A DNA stretch of 64,000 nucleotides from an uncultured Lachnospiraceae bacterium (lineage in GTDB: Bacteria > Bacillota > Clostridia > Lachnospirales > Lachnospiraceae), in contig CAKQYS010000004.1 of the NCBI GenBank assembly GCA_934293375.1, positions 148,569 through 212,568 on the forward strand. Direction: 5' to 3'. Within the stretch, counting starts at the first letter, position 1. Every line of letters starts with the position of its first letter. A program made the translations under genes and the position numbers. Below the pieces are notes generated by a model. That model was not told where the DNA came from and searched no databases. It was given only the letters and a program-made list of their open reading frames with translations. Below, piece by piece: positions 35,793-45,073 of the stretch.

Positions 35793-35817
35793 AAAGAGCG
35801 TCTTGTCAACGCTCTTT
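35793..35817 (-). terminator. Terminator overlapping the end of the methyltransferase gene
   Basis: AAAGAGCGT and ACGCTCTTT pair across a seven-base loop, then TTTTTTT on the minus strand. The left arm encodes the last codons (Lys-Lys-Glu-Arg) and the stop codon lies in the loop. Confidence 0.82.
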
Positions 35818-36615
35818 TTTGATTCTTCTGCATATATCCACTGTATGGGAACTTGCACCCATCAGATCCGGCCGCTCACATACTGCCATCTGATATGCGA
35901 TAAACCGGGAAAATGTCTCTTCATCCATGGCATTTAATACAGGCCGCATATAATCAGCAGGGCCATCCGGCGCGATCATCTGGATACGCTGTAATCCCGC
36001 CATGGTATTCAGTCTGTCAATATCCTCAATCCTGACATAATCATATAGATTCTCCGGCGTAACCGTCACATGAAAATCCGCATCAACAGTGCCGTTTTCG
36101 AGGCACTCCGTGATATGATTCTCCCTGAATCCATATGTCAGAATGCTATAATCATTCATACAATATGCTATCAGAATATATCCGCCTGCTCTTGTGACCC
36201 TTTTTGCTTCCGTAAGAGCCTTCACCTTATCTTCATCACCAAACAAATGATACATGGGGCCGAAGACAATCGTCATATCAAAGCTCTCATCTGCAAAACG
36301 CTTGAGATTCATCGCATTTCCCTGATATGCCTTCACACTGCTGCCTTTCTTTTTGAGGATGCCAAGATTATATCTGACCAGTTCCACAGCTGTCACATCG
36401 TATCCTTCCTCTGCCAATGCCACCGAATATCTGCCAGTACCTGCACCCACATCCAGCACTCTGATCTGGGACACCGGCTGCCCGGTTTCTTTTTCCAGCC
36501 GGCTCAGATAACGATGTATATACTCCATTGTCACATAAAATTCTACCTGTCCATGCCGGCTCGTCAGCCGTTTTTCTTCGTTGAATTTATTGTAGTATTG
36601 TTCTAACTCTGTCAT
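35806..36615 (-). CDS. Class I SAM-dependent methyltransferase
   Basis: 269 residues. Motif I VLDVGAGTGRYS, then VTAVELVRYN, motif IV-type SFDMTIVFGPMYHLF, and RVTRAGGYILIAYC. This pattern suits small-molecule methylases. The GPMYHL stretch is typical of the UbiE/MTase_25 group. ATG 36615 begins MTELEQYY; only a weak AGG lies upstream. It follows the GGDEF-EAL gene by 21 bases and may be cotranscribed with it. The substrate is unknown. Confidence 0.85.
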   Translation of the reverse strand: MTELEQYYNKFNEEKRLTSRHGQVEFYVTMEYIHRYLSRLEKETGQPVSQIRVLDVGAGTGRYSVALAEEGYDVTAVELVRYNLGILKKKGSSVKAYQGNAMNLKRFADESFDMTIVFGPMYHLFGDEDKVKALTEAKRVTRAGGYILIAYCMNDYSILTYGFRENHITECLENGTVDADFHVTVTPENLYDYVRIEDIDRLNTMAGLQRIQMIAPDGPADYMRPVLNAMDEETFSRFIAYQMAVCERPDLMGASSHTVDICRRIKKER

Positions 36616-36636
36616 AATTCTACCTGTCAATCCCCA

Positions 36637-39600
36637 TTATAATGCCACACTGATCTGTGCTCTGTCGATACGATGGTCATTGACTACAAAAGATGACCGT
36701 CCATTTACCATACAGAACACATCCTCGTCTACCAGCAGATCAACCTCCGACTGATTCTTCACTGTCACATCGAGATCTGAGTCTTCTGCATGCAGTCTGG
36801 CTGTTCCCGCCTCATTACCGATTGCATAGATCTCCCGGCCTTCCGCTATGATCCGGACGGTAACATGACTGAGTGAAATATCAACATCGGATTTCATACC
36901 ACCGAGAACAATGCCTTCCTTTGAACGGATATTTAAGCCTGCATTTGCATTTTCTATCCGAACGCTGCTGTTCTTTCCCTTATAGCTTCCGATCCCCACT
37001 ACATTTGCACATGCACCGACAATCCGGACAGACGCATTCTCGATAAAGATTGCAGCATCATTCTCATGGGAGCCGATCACAACACCCTGTGCCACACCAA
37101 ACCGTATATTGAGGTCGCAATAGCCAATGTACAGTTCACTGCGCCCCCTTACTGAACCGATACCGATTCCATCCTGACCATTCAGATCGAAATCATATCG
37201 ACCATGTTCGATACGGATCCTGCCACCCAGTCCGGAGCCTACGCCAACACCTTTCATGCCATTTGCCATCATCACGATGCTGCCATCCTGACGGAATATA
37301 ATATCGCCATGACGGGAATCAAGATCATTTCCAATCCCGTAATATTTACCGCTGTTAATCTGAAGCGACAGATTGCCATCGCCCTCAAAGATCAACGCCG
37401 CTGTTTCCGGCACGCAGATACCACCGTTTATCATTTCGTTGTCATGCACGAGCGTCACCACAAGCTCCGTCTGCTCATGAAGCCGCAGACACGCAAGTCC
37501 CTTCGGATTCGTAAAACATGCATTATCTAATATCAGATTACCTCTGTATCCCTCTTCCACCTCGATTGAAATATTAGACGAAAATCCGGATACACCTACG
37601 ATCTCCACATGATGATATGTCTCATCTGTCTTACGGATCACAATATCCGTATACCGATTCTGTACCAGCTGCACCAATGAAATGTGACTGTCTCCCTCAA
37701 TGGTGTATACCTTCTTTACATGCCGTCCTGTTGCACTCTGGCTATACTGCACGATTTCGCCTGCCACACGCTCATCAATCTCCTGAATTGGCACGGCATT
37801 TGGCTTGGCAGTGTAATACCCCTGAATCAGATCAGCTCCCAGCCGGATCACTTCCCACAGCTCCGCACTGGTTTCAACACCTTCAGCCAAAGCCAGAATA
37901 TCCGAATCGTGGGCAAACTCTATGATATCTTTTACGAAATGCTGTTTCTGTGGATTGTCCTGTATATCTGACAACAGCATACGATCGATCTTTACGACCC
38001 CAGGCATATATCGCAGCAGATTGTTGACATTGGAATATCCTGAACCATAATCGTCGATTGCTGTATCAATATCCATTGCCTCATAATTCGCCTTGATCTC
38101 CGCAAGTTCTTCGTCTCCGATCTCTGTCTCTTCCGTAAATTCCACGACAATCTGTCCTGCATGATCTTTCATACGCTTTGCAAACAATGTCTTATCATCA
38201 CCCTCGAGCTGATATCCCGGGATACTGTTAATAAAGACCCGTTTATTTTCAAATTGTTCCGGATGCATATCTATATAATCTAGCACATTAAAAAATGTAG
38301 CCTTCTCCACATCATACAGCCTATTCAGTCTGGTAGCGCTTCTTAAAATCTCCGGTGGTGAGATTCTCTCTTCTACATCCGCACGCATCAATGCTTCATA
38401 TGCACAAACAGCACCTGTACGGGTATTCACAATCGGCTGGAAGAAATAGATCAGTCTATTGTTATCTAATATATCCGCTACCAGAACATCTCTCTTTTGA
38501 TCTTCTTCCGAAAGACCTGCAAGCTGTTCCTGCTGCTGTCTGATGGCATGCTTTCTGGCGTTTTTACGATTCACCGCTTCATTGATCAATTCCTCTAATG
38601 CCTCTGTTCCGGTTACTGAATGCACGATGCTGCCTGTAGCAATCTCAAGCTGGAAATTCTCGGGATTGTCCACATTCCACATTTGCACAAGTTCATCTAA
38701 CATATCCACCAGCTCTGCTGTATGTACCGGCTTCTCACTGTCCTCATGACAAGCAATCAAAAACTCATCATTACACATTCTGGCACAGATCTCGCCATCC
38801 AGCTCAATATCCTGTATGATCCTTGCCATTTTCAGGATTGCCTGATCTCCGGTCTGCCGTCCGAATTTGCGGTTGATATCCGTCAGACGCACAAGATCCA
38901 CTGCGATGATACCTACATACCCACCTTCTCTTAGGCATCGCTGCCCCAGCTCCTGCACCTGACTTGTAAAGCCCTTATAATTATAAAGTCCTGTCAAGCC
39001 ATCACGGATCTGGGTTGCCTCGACCTGTGTCAACAGCTTCTTTAACGCATCCTGTCTGTTAAAGGACTCTAATCCCATCATAAAACTGCGCATCCAGAGT
39101 CTGTATACTCCATCATAAATCTTTGGTTCCGATCCATAACTGATCACCGCATACCCAAAGCATCTGTCATCGAAAAATAATGGTGTGAATGTAAACATCT
39201 CCGGGTGATCTCTGTCCTCATATAACTGTGGACACAACATCGAAGTTTCAAAGCTCTCCTGAAAATCTACTACATTGCCCTCAGACTCACTGGCTCCACA
39301 ACGCACGATCGGATAGCTGTGCTTCGAATATCCGTGTCGTCTCGCATTCTCCCCGATCATAAATTCCGGTTTCTTCCAATTCTCATCTAGGCATATCTGA
39401 AAATGATCAAAATCCCTGATCTGATATGTGTACTGGAACACTGTGTTGAAAAAGCTCCTCACATCCTGTTGAGACAACAGATCTTCATCTATGTGGTTAA
39501 AGCTGGAATAAAAATCCGATGAAACTCTTGTGATTCCCCAGGTCTTTCTGCGTCCATTATCACTCAGGTCGTGATGCTCCGGACATCCACAGCTTCCACC

Positions 39601-40440
39601 AATAAATAATGGTACTTCTATCTCAAGTCTCGGAACCGGTCTGCCAGAAAGCTTCGCATCTACCCACTGTGCAGCACATCGTCCACATGCTCCTGCCGGC
39701 ACATCTGCAGATGTGATCGACACCGGGCTCTTCTGACCTTCTTCAATCGAATCATATCCAACAACAGCGATATCCTCAGGAATCCTGATACCTGCAGCAG
39801 TCAGACCATCACACAGACCGATCGCCATACAATCATTTGCACAAACCACTGCCTCCGGCAAGTGTGCCGTACCTGCCAACAGCTGTTTTGCTAACCGCTC
39901 GCCACCTGTGTACCAGTAATCCCCATCATATATCATATCCGGTCTTACCGTCAGACCATGTGCCTGCATCGCATGTTCATATCCGGAAAGTCTCTGTTTC
40001 GAATGAATATGATCAGGTATACCATTCAAAAATGCAATGTTGTGATAACCATGCACTTCGATCAAATGACTCACAAGCTTCTCTATCGGTGTCCTGTGGT
40101 CTATCATCATAGATGGGAAATATCTGCTTTCTGAATCTATCACGAGTACCGGTCCATGAAATACACGCTGTACCTGAAGTTCGATCTCATGTGCAACGCC
40201 CGGCGTTCTGATCGTATCCTGCAGGATGATCACTGCATCAAACAGATTATAATTGATCAGACGGAATATGTTAGAATCTCCACGCTCACGAAGCGGCGTA
40301 TCCTGCGCTTTCTGGTACATGGAAAACACACAGACATCATAATTTAACGAAAATGCCTCTCCCGCCAGTCCCTCCAAAAAGACTGCCTGTGTTTTTTCTT
40401 CGCACTGTGCCGCCAACACAGCTATCCGTCTGCGTTCCAT
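36637..40440 (-). CDS. LacI-type sensor-GGDEF-EAL protein with C-terminal repeat solenoid
   Basis: 1267 residues, no signal peptide or membrane segment. Residues 1-285 are a LacI/periplasmic-binding type sensor (VVCANDCMAIGLCDGLTAAG, IPEDIAVVGYDS) without the usual HTH. 290-465 is a linker domain; 478-640 GGDEF with a broken signature RMCNDEF (556-560); 655-900 EAL with intact EAL (682-684), FINSI, DDYGSGYS, KIDR, AEGVET and QGYY. From about 905 to 1260 is a beta-rich region with six or seven repeats of about 28 residues built on G[IV]x[IV]G[SG]. Predicted cytosolic, sugar-sensing cyclic-di-GMP phosphodiesterase; the solenoid tail is the odd part. Confidence 0.9.
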   Translation of the reverse strand: MERRRIAVLAAQCEEKTQAVFLEGLAGEAFSLNYDVCVFSMYQKAQDTPLRERGDSNIFRLINYNLFDAVIILQDTIRTPGVAHEIELQVQRVFHGPVLVIDSESRYFPSMMIDHRTPIEKLVSHLIEVHGYHNIAFLNGIPDHIHSKQRLSGYEHAMQAHGLTVRPDMIYDGDYWYTGGERLAKQLLAGTAHLPEAVVCANDCMAIGLCDGLTAAGIRIPEDIAVVGYDSIEEGQKSPVSITSADVPAGACGRCAAQWVDAKLSGRPVPRLEIEVPLFIGGSCGCPEHHDLSDNGRRKTWGITRVSSDFYSSFNHIDEDLLSQQDVRSFFNTVFQYTYQIRDFDHFQICLDENWKKPEFMIGENARRHGYSKHSYPIVRCGASESEGNVVDFQESFETSMLCPQLYEDRDHPEMFTFTPLFFDDRCFGYAVISYGSEPKIYDGVYRLWMRSFMMGLESFNRQDALKKLLTQVEATQIRDGLTGLYNYKGFTSQVQELGQRCLREGGYVGIIAVDLVRLTDINRKFGRQTGDQAILKMARIIQDIELDGEICARMCNDEFLIACHEDSEKPVHTAELVDMLDELVQMWNVDNPENFQLEIATGSIVHSVTGTEALEELINEAVNRKNARKHAIRQQQEQLAGLSEEDQKRDVLVADILDNNRLIYFFQPIVNTRTGAVCAYEALMRADVEERISPPEILRSATRLNRLYDVEKATFFNVLDYIDMHPEQFENKRVFINSIPGYQLEGDDKTLFAKRMKDHAGQIVVEFTEETEIGDEELAEIKANYEAMDIDTAIDDYGSGYSNVNNLLRYMPGVVKIDRMLLSDIQDNPQKQHFVKDIIEFAHDSDILALAEGVETSAELWEVIRLGADLIQGYYTAKPNAVPIQEIDERVAGEIVQYSQSATGRHVKKVYTIEGDSHISLVQLVQNRYTDIVIRKTDETYHHVEIVGVSGFSSNISIEVEEGYRGNLILDNACFTNPKGLACLRLHEQTELVVTLVHDNEMINGGICVPETAALIFEGDGNLSLQINSGKYYGIGNDLDSRHGDIIFRQDGSIVMMANGMKGVGVGSGLGGRIRIEHGRYDFDLNGQDGIGIGSVRGRSELYIGYCDLNIRFGVAQGVVIGSHENDAAIFIENASVRIVGACANVVGIGSYKGKNSSVRIENANAGLNIRSKEGIVLGGMKSDVDISLSHVTVRIIAEGREIYAIGNEAGTARLHAEDSDLDVTVKNQSEVDLLVDEDVFCMVNGRSSFVVNDHRIDRAQISVAL

Positions 40441-40637
40441 GATCCCCCGCTCCTTTCACACCATTTCTCAAAAATGCTTACAAATATTCTCTATTATACT
40501 ATATTTGATAATTTTTTACAATTATTTGATTGATTTTGTTTGATTTCTGTTTTAAATTCACAATAAAAAAAGACATTTTCACGAATCTGAATCTGTGATA
40601 CAATCCTTTTAGCAATATGAAAGAAGGTTTCTTCACC

Positions 40638-41255
40638 ATGCAGATCAAAATATGCGGAATCACATCCATTGATGAAATACAATATCTGAACGAAGTCCGT
40701 CCCGACTATGCCGGAATGGTTCTTTTTTTTGAAAAAAGCAAACGGAATATCACGATCGCACATGCCGGACTTCTGATGCAGTCACTTGATCCCGCCATCA
40801 AACGGGTTGCAGTTGTTGTGTCTCCCAATTTCTCACAGATACAGGCGATCGAAGCTGCCGGATTTGATTATATCCAGATTCACGGCATTATGAATCAAGA
40901 CGCCCTTGCCGGTACATCTATACCGGTATTGCGTGCATTTAACGTATCGGACCTTGAAGAATTGGATGCCTGTCAGACTGACAAACGGATTGCAGGATAT
41001 GTCTTTGATGCGCTGCAACCCGGAAGCGGAGAGGTCTTTGACTGGAATATTTTGCCGAAGCTGCCGGATGATGGGCACATCTGTCTTCTGGCGGGCGGGC
41101 TGACACCGGAAAATGTCCGGTCTGCCATGATGACCGTCCACCCATCCGGTGTTGATGTTTCTTCCGGTGTAGAATATATCAACCGTCCCGGCAAAGACCC
41201 GGACCGTATCCGGGCTTTTGTAGAAGCTGTACGAGGCTGTCATATGACCGGATGA
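40638..41255 (+). CDS. trpF: Phosphoribosylanthranilate isomerase
   Basis: Step of tryptophan synthesis, 205 residues, standard length. MQIKICGIT opens with the catalytic Cys7; FDYIQIHG is the strand with the general phosphate site; FDWNILPK with the catalytic Asp; LAGGLTPENVRSAM and GVDVSSGVEYI bind phosphate. ATG 40638 lies ten bases after AGAAGG. It is an orphan: no other trp biosynthetic operon gene adjoins, although a trpB2 paralogue lies about 8 kb away. It ends directly against hydE, convergent with zero gap. Confidence 0.92.
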   Translation: MQIKICGITSIDEIQYLNEVRPDYAGMVLFFEKSKRNITIAHAGLLMQSLDPAIKRVAVVVSPNFSQIQAIEAAGFDYIQIHGIMNQDALAGTSIPVLRAFNVSDLEELDACQTDKRIAGYVFDALQPGSGEVFDWNILPKLPDDGHICLLAGGLTPENVRSAMMTVHPSGVDVSSGVEYINRPGKDPDRIRAFVEAVRGCHMTG

Positions 41256-42314
41256 TCAGATATTCTGATTCCGTCTGCGAATGCAATCACCTCTGTCGGT
41301 TATGATCCTGTAACCGGCAGCCTCTACCCGCCGGTTCAGGCACGAACGACATTCGGCAGCCTCCTCCCCTGTACAGATCTTATTGTCATATAGTTCATAT
41401 TTCTTCCGCACATTCACAGGAGACAAATTCGGCATCACTACATTTGCACCGGCTCGAAGACCCAGCTCACGCCCCATCGGATGAATCGTACCAAGCGCTG
41501 TGGTTGCCGGAAGCAGTACATACGGAAACATCAGTCGGAGGATGGCCAGCAATCTGAGTGTCAGTTCCAATGTTCCGTTTTCTTTATCTGCAAAAGGGGT
41601 ACAGCCATGCGCAATAAAAGGCCCGATACCGATCATATCCGGTGACAGCTCCTGTAAAAACCGCAAGTCGCAGATCAGATCCTGCGTTGTCTGTCCCGGT
41701 GCACCTACCATAAATCCGGCACCGGTCTGATACCCAATCTCCTTCAGATCGTACAGACATTGCTGTCTATGTTTCATAGACATTTCCTTCGGATGCAGTT
41801 CTTGATACAGTCTTGCCGATGCTGTCTCATGGCGAAGAAGATATCTGTCAGCACCTGCATCATAATATGCCTGATAACTCTCTCTTGGCTTCTCTCCTAT
41901 CGACAATGTGATCGCGCAGTCCGGATAACCCCTGCGGATCGATGATACAATACTGCATACCCGTTCATCTGTGAACCATGTATCCTCTCCCCCCTGTAAT
42001 ACAAAGGTTCTGAATCCCAATGCATATCCCTTTTCACAGCATTCCAGAATCTGTTCCTCTGTCAGCCTGTACCGGTCAGCCTGATGATTGTCCCTGCGGA
42101 TCCCACAATACAGACAATTGTTCCTGCAGTAATTCGTAAATTCTATTAAACCCCTCACATATACATCCGTACCATATTCCTGTCGTCTGACCGCATCTGC
42201 AGCTGCAAATAATGCGTGATCCTGTGCATCACTCTCCAGCAATGCACCTAATTCCGTATCCGTTACATTCTGCTCATTTTTCAATTTTTCAAGTATCATT
42301 TCTAATCTTTTCAT
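41256..42314 (-). CDS. hydE: [FeFe]-hydrogenase H-cluster maturation radical SAM enzyme HydE
   Basis: 352 residues. Radical SAM CxxxCxxC in FTNYCRNNCLYCGIRR; ALGFRTFVLQGGEDTWFTDE and TLSIGEKPRESYQAYYDAGADRY-type strands (split) are HydE features; HETASARLYQELHP; GTIHPMGRELGLRAGANVVM; C-terminal Cys-rich CTGEEAAECRSCLNRR. Takes part in building the two-iron subcluster. HydF and HydG are not in the window. No ribosome-binding site precedes ATG 42314, and a good promoter ends seven bases before it, so the message may be leaderless. Confidence 0.92.
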   Translation of the reverse strand: MKRLEMILEKLKNEQNVTDTELGALLESDAQDHALFAAADAVRRQEYGTDVYVRGLIEFTNYCRNNCLYCGIRRDNHQADRYRLTEEQILECCEKGYALGFRTFVLQGGEDTWFTDERVCSIVSSIRRGYPDCAITLSIGEKPRESYQAYYDAGADRYLLRHETASARLYQELHPKEMSMKHRQQCLYDLKEIGYQTGAGFMVGAPGQTTQDLICDLRFLQELSPDMIGIGPFIAHGCTPFADKENGTLELTLRLLAILRLMFPYVLLPATTALGTIHPMGRELGLRAGANVVMPNLSPVNVRKKYELYDNKICTGEEAAECRSCLNRRVEAAGYRIITDRGDCIRRRNQNI

Positions 42315-42321
42315 ACAACAC

Positions 42322-42350
42322 ATTATAACAGATATCTATTTTAAATACAA
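42322..42350 (-). promoter_or_regulatory. Promoter of hydE, apparently without a leader
   Basis: Minus strand TTGTAT (42345-42350), 17-bp spacer, TATAAT (42322-42327). Exactly seven bases separate the -10 from the ATG at 42314, so the A of the start codon is the expected +1. Confidence 0.7.
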
Positions 42351-42370
42351 AAGTGACGGACTAACAGTGC

Positions 42371-42399
42371 TTGGCAGATTATACAGATTGTGTTATAAT
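42371..42399 (+). promoter_or_regulatory. Promoter of sdaAB-sdaAA
   Basis: TTGGCA (42371-42376), 17-bp spacer, TATAAT (42394-42399), start near 42406. Divergent from the hydE promoter. Confidence 0.78.
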
Positions 42400-42408
42400 A
42401 AATCTGAC

Positions 42409-42443
42409 AAAGGCGTCAGATACAATATCTGGCGTCTTTTTTT
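42409..42443 (+). terminator. Promoter-proximal terminator in the sdaAB leader
   Basis: GGCGTCAGATA (42412-42422) pairs with TATCTGGCGTC (42426-42436) around CAA, followed by seven T. It starts only a few bases after the predicted transcription start and 29 bases before the sdaAB ATG, so it must be overcome for sda expression: an attenuator candidate. Confidence 0.75.
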
Positions 42444-42471
42444 CATACAAATGCAAAATGGGAGGTACAAA

Positions 42472-43143
42472 ATGGGTTTAACTAATATTATTGGACCTGT
42501 CATGGTCGGTCCAAGCAGTTCACATACCGCCGGTGCCGTCCGCATCGGCAATATGACCAGAGTACTCTTAAAGGATATCCCGGTCAACGGCAGAATTCTA
42601 TTACATGGCTCCTTTGCAAAAACCGGAAAGGGACATGGTACTGACCGTGCGCTGATTGCCGGGATCTTAGGTCTGCAGCCGGACGATACCAGAATTCCAA
42701 ACAGTTTTCAGCTGGCCGATGAGGCAGGATTTCATTTTCAGATAGAAACAACAACGATCAAAGATGCCCATCCTAATACAGCATTGATCTCACTGACAGG
42801 GCAGTCAGGACGCGAAATCGAAGTACAGGCATCTTCCATCGGTGGTGGTCAGATCATGGTCAATAAAATTGACGGTATTGATGTAAATTTCAGTGGTGAA
42901 TGTCCGACTCTGATCGTCCACAACATAGACCAGCCCGGACATGTCGCCGAAGTAACATCCATGCTGGCGCACAAAGGTGTCAACATTGCGTCTATGCAGT
43001 TATACCGTGAACGCCGGGGCGAATATGCTGTTATGGTCATCGAGACAGATCAGCCCGTTCCGGAAAATGGGCTGCAATGGCTCGAACATGTAGAGGGTGT
43101 GATCAAGGTCACTTATTTTAATGGATTACAGGAGGGATTATAA
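42472..43143 (+). CDS. sdaAB: L-serine dehydratase, iron-sulfur-dependent, beta subunit
   Basis: 223 residues. N-terminal domain: IIGPVMVGPSSSHTAGAVRIG, LLHGSFAKTGKGHGTDRAL and SIGGGQIMVNKIDG. C-terminal ACT domain from about residue 148: PTLIVHNIDQPGHVAEVTSM and AHKGVNIASMQLYRER. With SdaAA it deaminates serine to pyruvate and ammonia; the ACT domain may sense serine. ATG 42472 has GGGAGG six bases upstream; its stop overlaps the start of sdaAA by one base. Confidence 0.95.
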   Translation: MGLTNIIGPVMVGPSSSHTAGAVRIGNMTRVLLKDIPVNGRILLHGSFAKTGKGHGTDRALIAGILGLQPDDTRIPNSFQLADEAGFHFQIETTTIKDAHPNTALISLTGQSGREIEVQASSIGGGQIMVNKIDGIDVNFSGECPTLIVHNIDQPGHVAEVTSMLAHKGVNIASMQLYRERRGEYAVMVIETDQPVPENGLQWLEHVEGVIKVTYFNGLQEGL

Positions 43144-44012
43144 TGGTCATTTCCATGCAGGAAATTTTAAATTGGTGTAATACTGAACATAAAGCTTTGT
43201 GGGAATATATGTTATATGATGATATGCAGGAACGAAAGGTAACAGAAGAAGCCTCCCTCGCTACAATGGAGACCGCACTTGATGTCATGATTGAAACAAC
43301 TGACAGCTACCGTGCGGATGTCATGTCAGCAAGCGGTCTGGTCGGAGATGAGGGTGGAAAGCTTGAGACATACCGATCCAATGGCACTGCACTATGCGGC
43401 GACTATATGGGTGCCGCCATGGTCATTGCACTCAAAATGGCAGAGTCCAATGCCTGTATGCGTAGAATTGTCGCAGCGCCAACAGCCGGTTCCTGCGGTG
43501 TCATCCCGGCTGTTCTGATTCCATATTACAAACTTCATATGGGAACAAAAAAAGACCTTGTAAAGGCCTTATATGTCTCAGGTGCGATTGGCGAGGTCAT
43601 TGCCAGGCGCGCAAGCATCAGCGGAGCCGCCGGTGGCTGTCAGGCAGAAATCGGAGCCGCCAGCGCCATGGCATGCGGTGCACTCGTCTTTTTGCGCGGT
43701 GGCAGCAATGAACAGATCTGTCATGGTGCCGCTCTTGCGCTCAAAGGACTGCTCGGACTCGTATGTGATCCGGTTGCAGGTCTGGTAGAGATTCCATGTG
43801 TAAAACGAAATGTGCTCGGTGCTGTCAACGCCATTTCCTGTACGGATATGGTCATGGCCGGCATTCAAAGTAAAATTCCTGTTGACGAAGTGATCGATGC
43901 CATGGGCGAAATAGGATCCAAAATGGATGCCTCTCTGAGAGAAACATCCGGGGGCGGTCTTGCGACCACCCCCACCGCACTTCATATTATGGAACACACC
44001 AATACACCATAG
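43143..44012 (+). CDS. sdaAA: L-serine dehydratase, iron-sulfur-dependent, alpha subunit
   Basis: 289 residues. Oxygen-sensitive [4Fe-4S] enzyme subunit. MSASGLVGDEGGKLETY, APTAGSCGVIPAVLIPYY, GAAGGCQAEIGAASAMACGAL, and GLLGLVCDPVAGLVEIPCVKR provide the conserved cysteines. C-terminal TSGGGLATTPTALH. Translationally coupled to sdaAB through ATAATGG at the junction. Confidence 0.96.
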   Translation: MVISMQEILNWCNTEHKALWEYMLYDDMQERKVTEEASLATMETALDVMIETTDSYRADVMSASGLVGDEGGKLETYRSNGTALCGDYMGAAMVIALKMAESNACMRRIVAAPTAGSCGVIPAVLIPYYKLHMGTKKDLVKALYVSGAIGEVIARRASISGAAGGCQAEIGAASAMACGALVFLRGGSNEQICHGAALALKGLLGLVCDPVAGLVEIPCVKRNVLGAVNAISCTDMVMAGIQSKIPVDEVIDAMGEIGSKMDASLRETSGGGLATTPTALHIMEHTNTP

Positions 44013-44038
44013 CATCCCTTATGACGATCCGGTTAGAT

Positions 44039-45058
44039 TTAGTTATCTCCGTATCCTTCCGGATTCTTTGTCTGCCAGTTCCAGCTGTCAGCACACATCC
44101 GGTCGATATCATATTGCGCTTCCCAGTGAAGCTCCTTTTTTGCAAGCGACGCATCTGCATAGCAGGTGGCAATGTCACCTGCCCGGCGTGGCTTGATCTC
44201 ATACGGAATCTCTTTTCCGCAAGCCTTTGAAAATGCATGGATCACATCCAGCACACTATAGCCTTTTCCGGTACCCAGATTGTAGATCTTTACCCCCGGA
44301 TTCTCTTTTATCTTATCAATTGCCTTCACATGCCCTGCGGCCAGATCTACTACATGAATATAGTCTCTGACACCGGTGCCATCCGGTGTATCGTAATCAT
44401 TGCCGAACACACCGACCTTTTCTAACCTTCCAATGGCAACCTGTGCCACATATGGCAGCAGATTATTAGGAATTCCCTTTGGATCCTCACCGATCAGCCC
44501 ACTCTTATGTGCTCCGATCGGATTAAAATACCGCAGTAAGATCACATTCCATGTATCATCTGCTGTATGCAGATCCAGAAGCATCTGCTCTAACATGCTC
44601 TTTGTCCATCCATATGGATTGGTTGGCGTCCCTTTCGGACATTCCTCAGTGATCGGAACAAATGCCGGATCACCGTATACCGTGGCAGAAGAAGAAAATA
44701 TAATGTTCTTCACATTATGTTGTCTCATCACATCGCATAGTACGAGTGTGCCGCTGATATTGTTCCTGTAATACTCTAACGGTTTCTTTACGGATTCTCC
44801 CACTGCCTTGAGGCCTGCAAAATGAATGACACAATCAATCTTCTCCTGCTCAAACACACGCTGCATACCCTGCTCGTCATTGATATCCATCTCATAAAAT
44901 ATCAGATCCTTACCTGTGATCTGTTTTATCCTGTCAACTGCCTTACGGCTCGCATTACACAGATTATCAACGACCGTTACATCATACCCGGCCTCTAACA
45001 ACTCCACACAGGTATGACTGCCAATATATCCTGCACCACCTGTCACCAGTATTCTCAT
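44039..45058 (-). CDS. galE: UDP-glucose 4-epimerase
   Basis: 339 residues. Short-chain dehydrogenase fold: RILVTGGAGYIGSH, VIHFAGLKAVGESV, SSSATVYGDP with the catalytic Ser, YGWTKSMLEQ with the YxxxK pair, RYFNPIGAHKSG. Interconverts UDP-glucose and UDP-galactose for the Leloir pathway and surface sugars. AGGAGG five bases from ATG. It lies 15 bases after the PurF-like gene. Confidence 0.96.
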   Translation of the reverse strand: MRILVTGGAGYIGSHTCVELLEAGYDVTVVDNLCNASRKAVDRIKQITGKDLIFYEMDINDEQGMQRVFEQEKIDCVIHFAGLKAVGESVKKPLEYYRNNISGTLVLCDVMRQHNVKNIIFSSSATVYGDPAFVPITEECPKGTPTNPYGWTKSMLEQMLLDLHTADDTWNVILLRYFNPIGAHKSGLIGEDPKGIPNNLLPYVAQVAIGRLEKVGVFGNDYDTPDGTGVRDYIHVVDLAAGHVKAIDKIKENPGVKIYNLGTGKGYSVLDVIHAFSKACGKEIPYEIKPRRAGDIATCYADASLAKKELHWEAQYDIDRMCADSWNWQTKNPEGYGDN

Positions 45059-45073
45059 ACGGACCTCCTATCT

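Noticed and set aside
43945..43975. GC-rich hairpin at the end of sdaAA as a terminator
   Set aside because: It lies within coding sequence for TSGGGLATTP, has a mismatch and no T tract.
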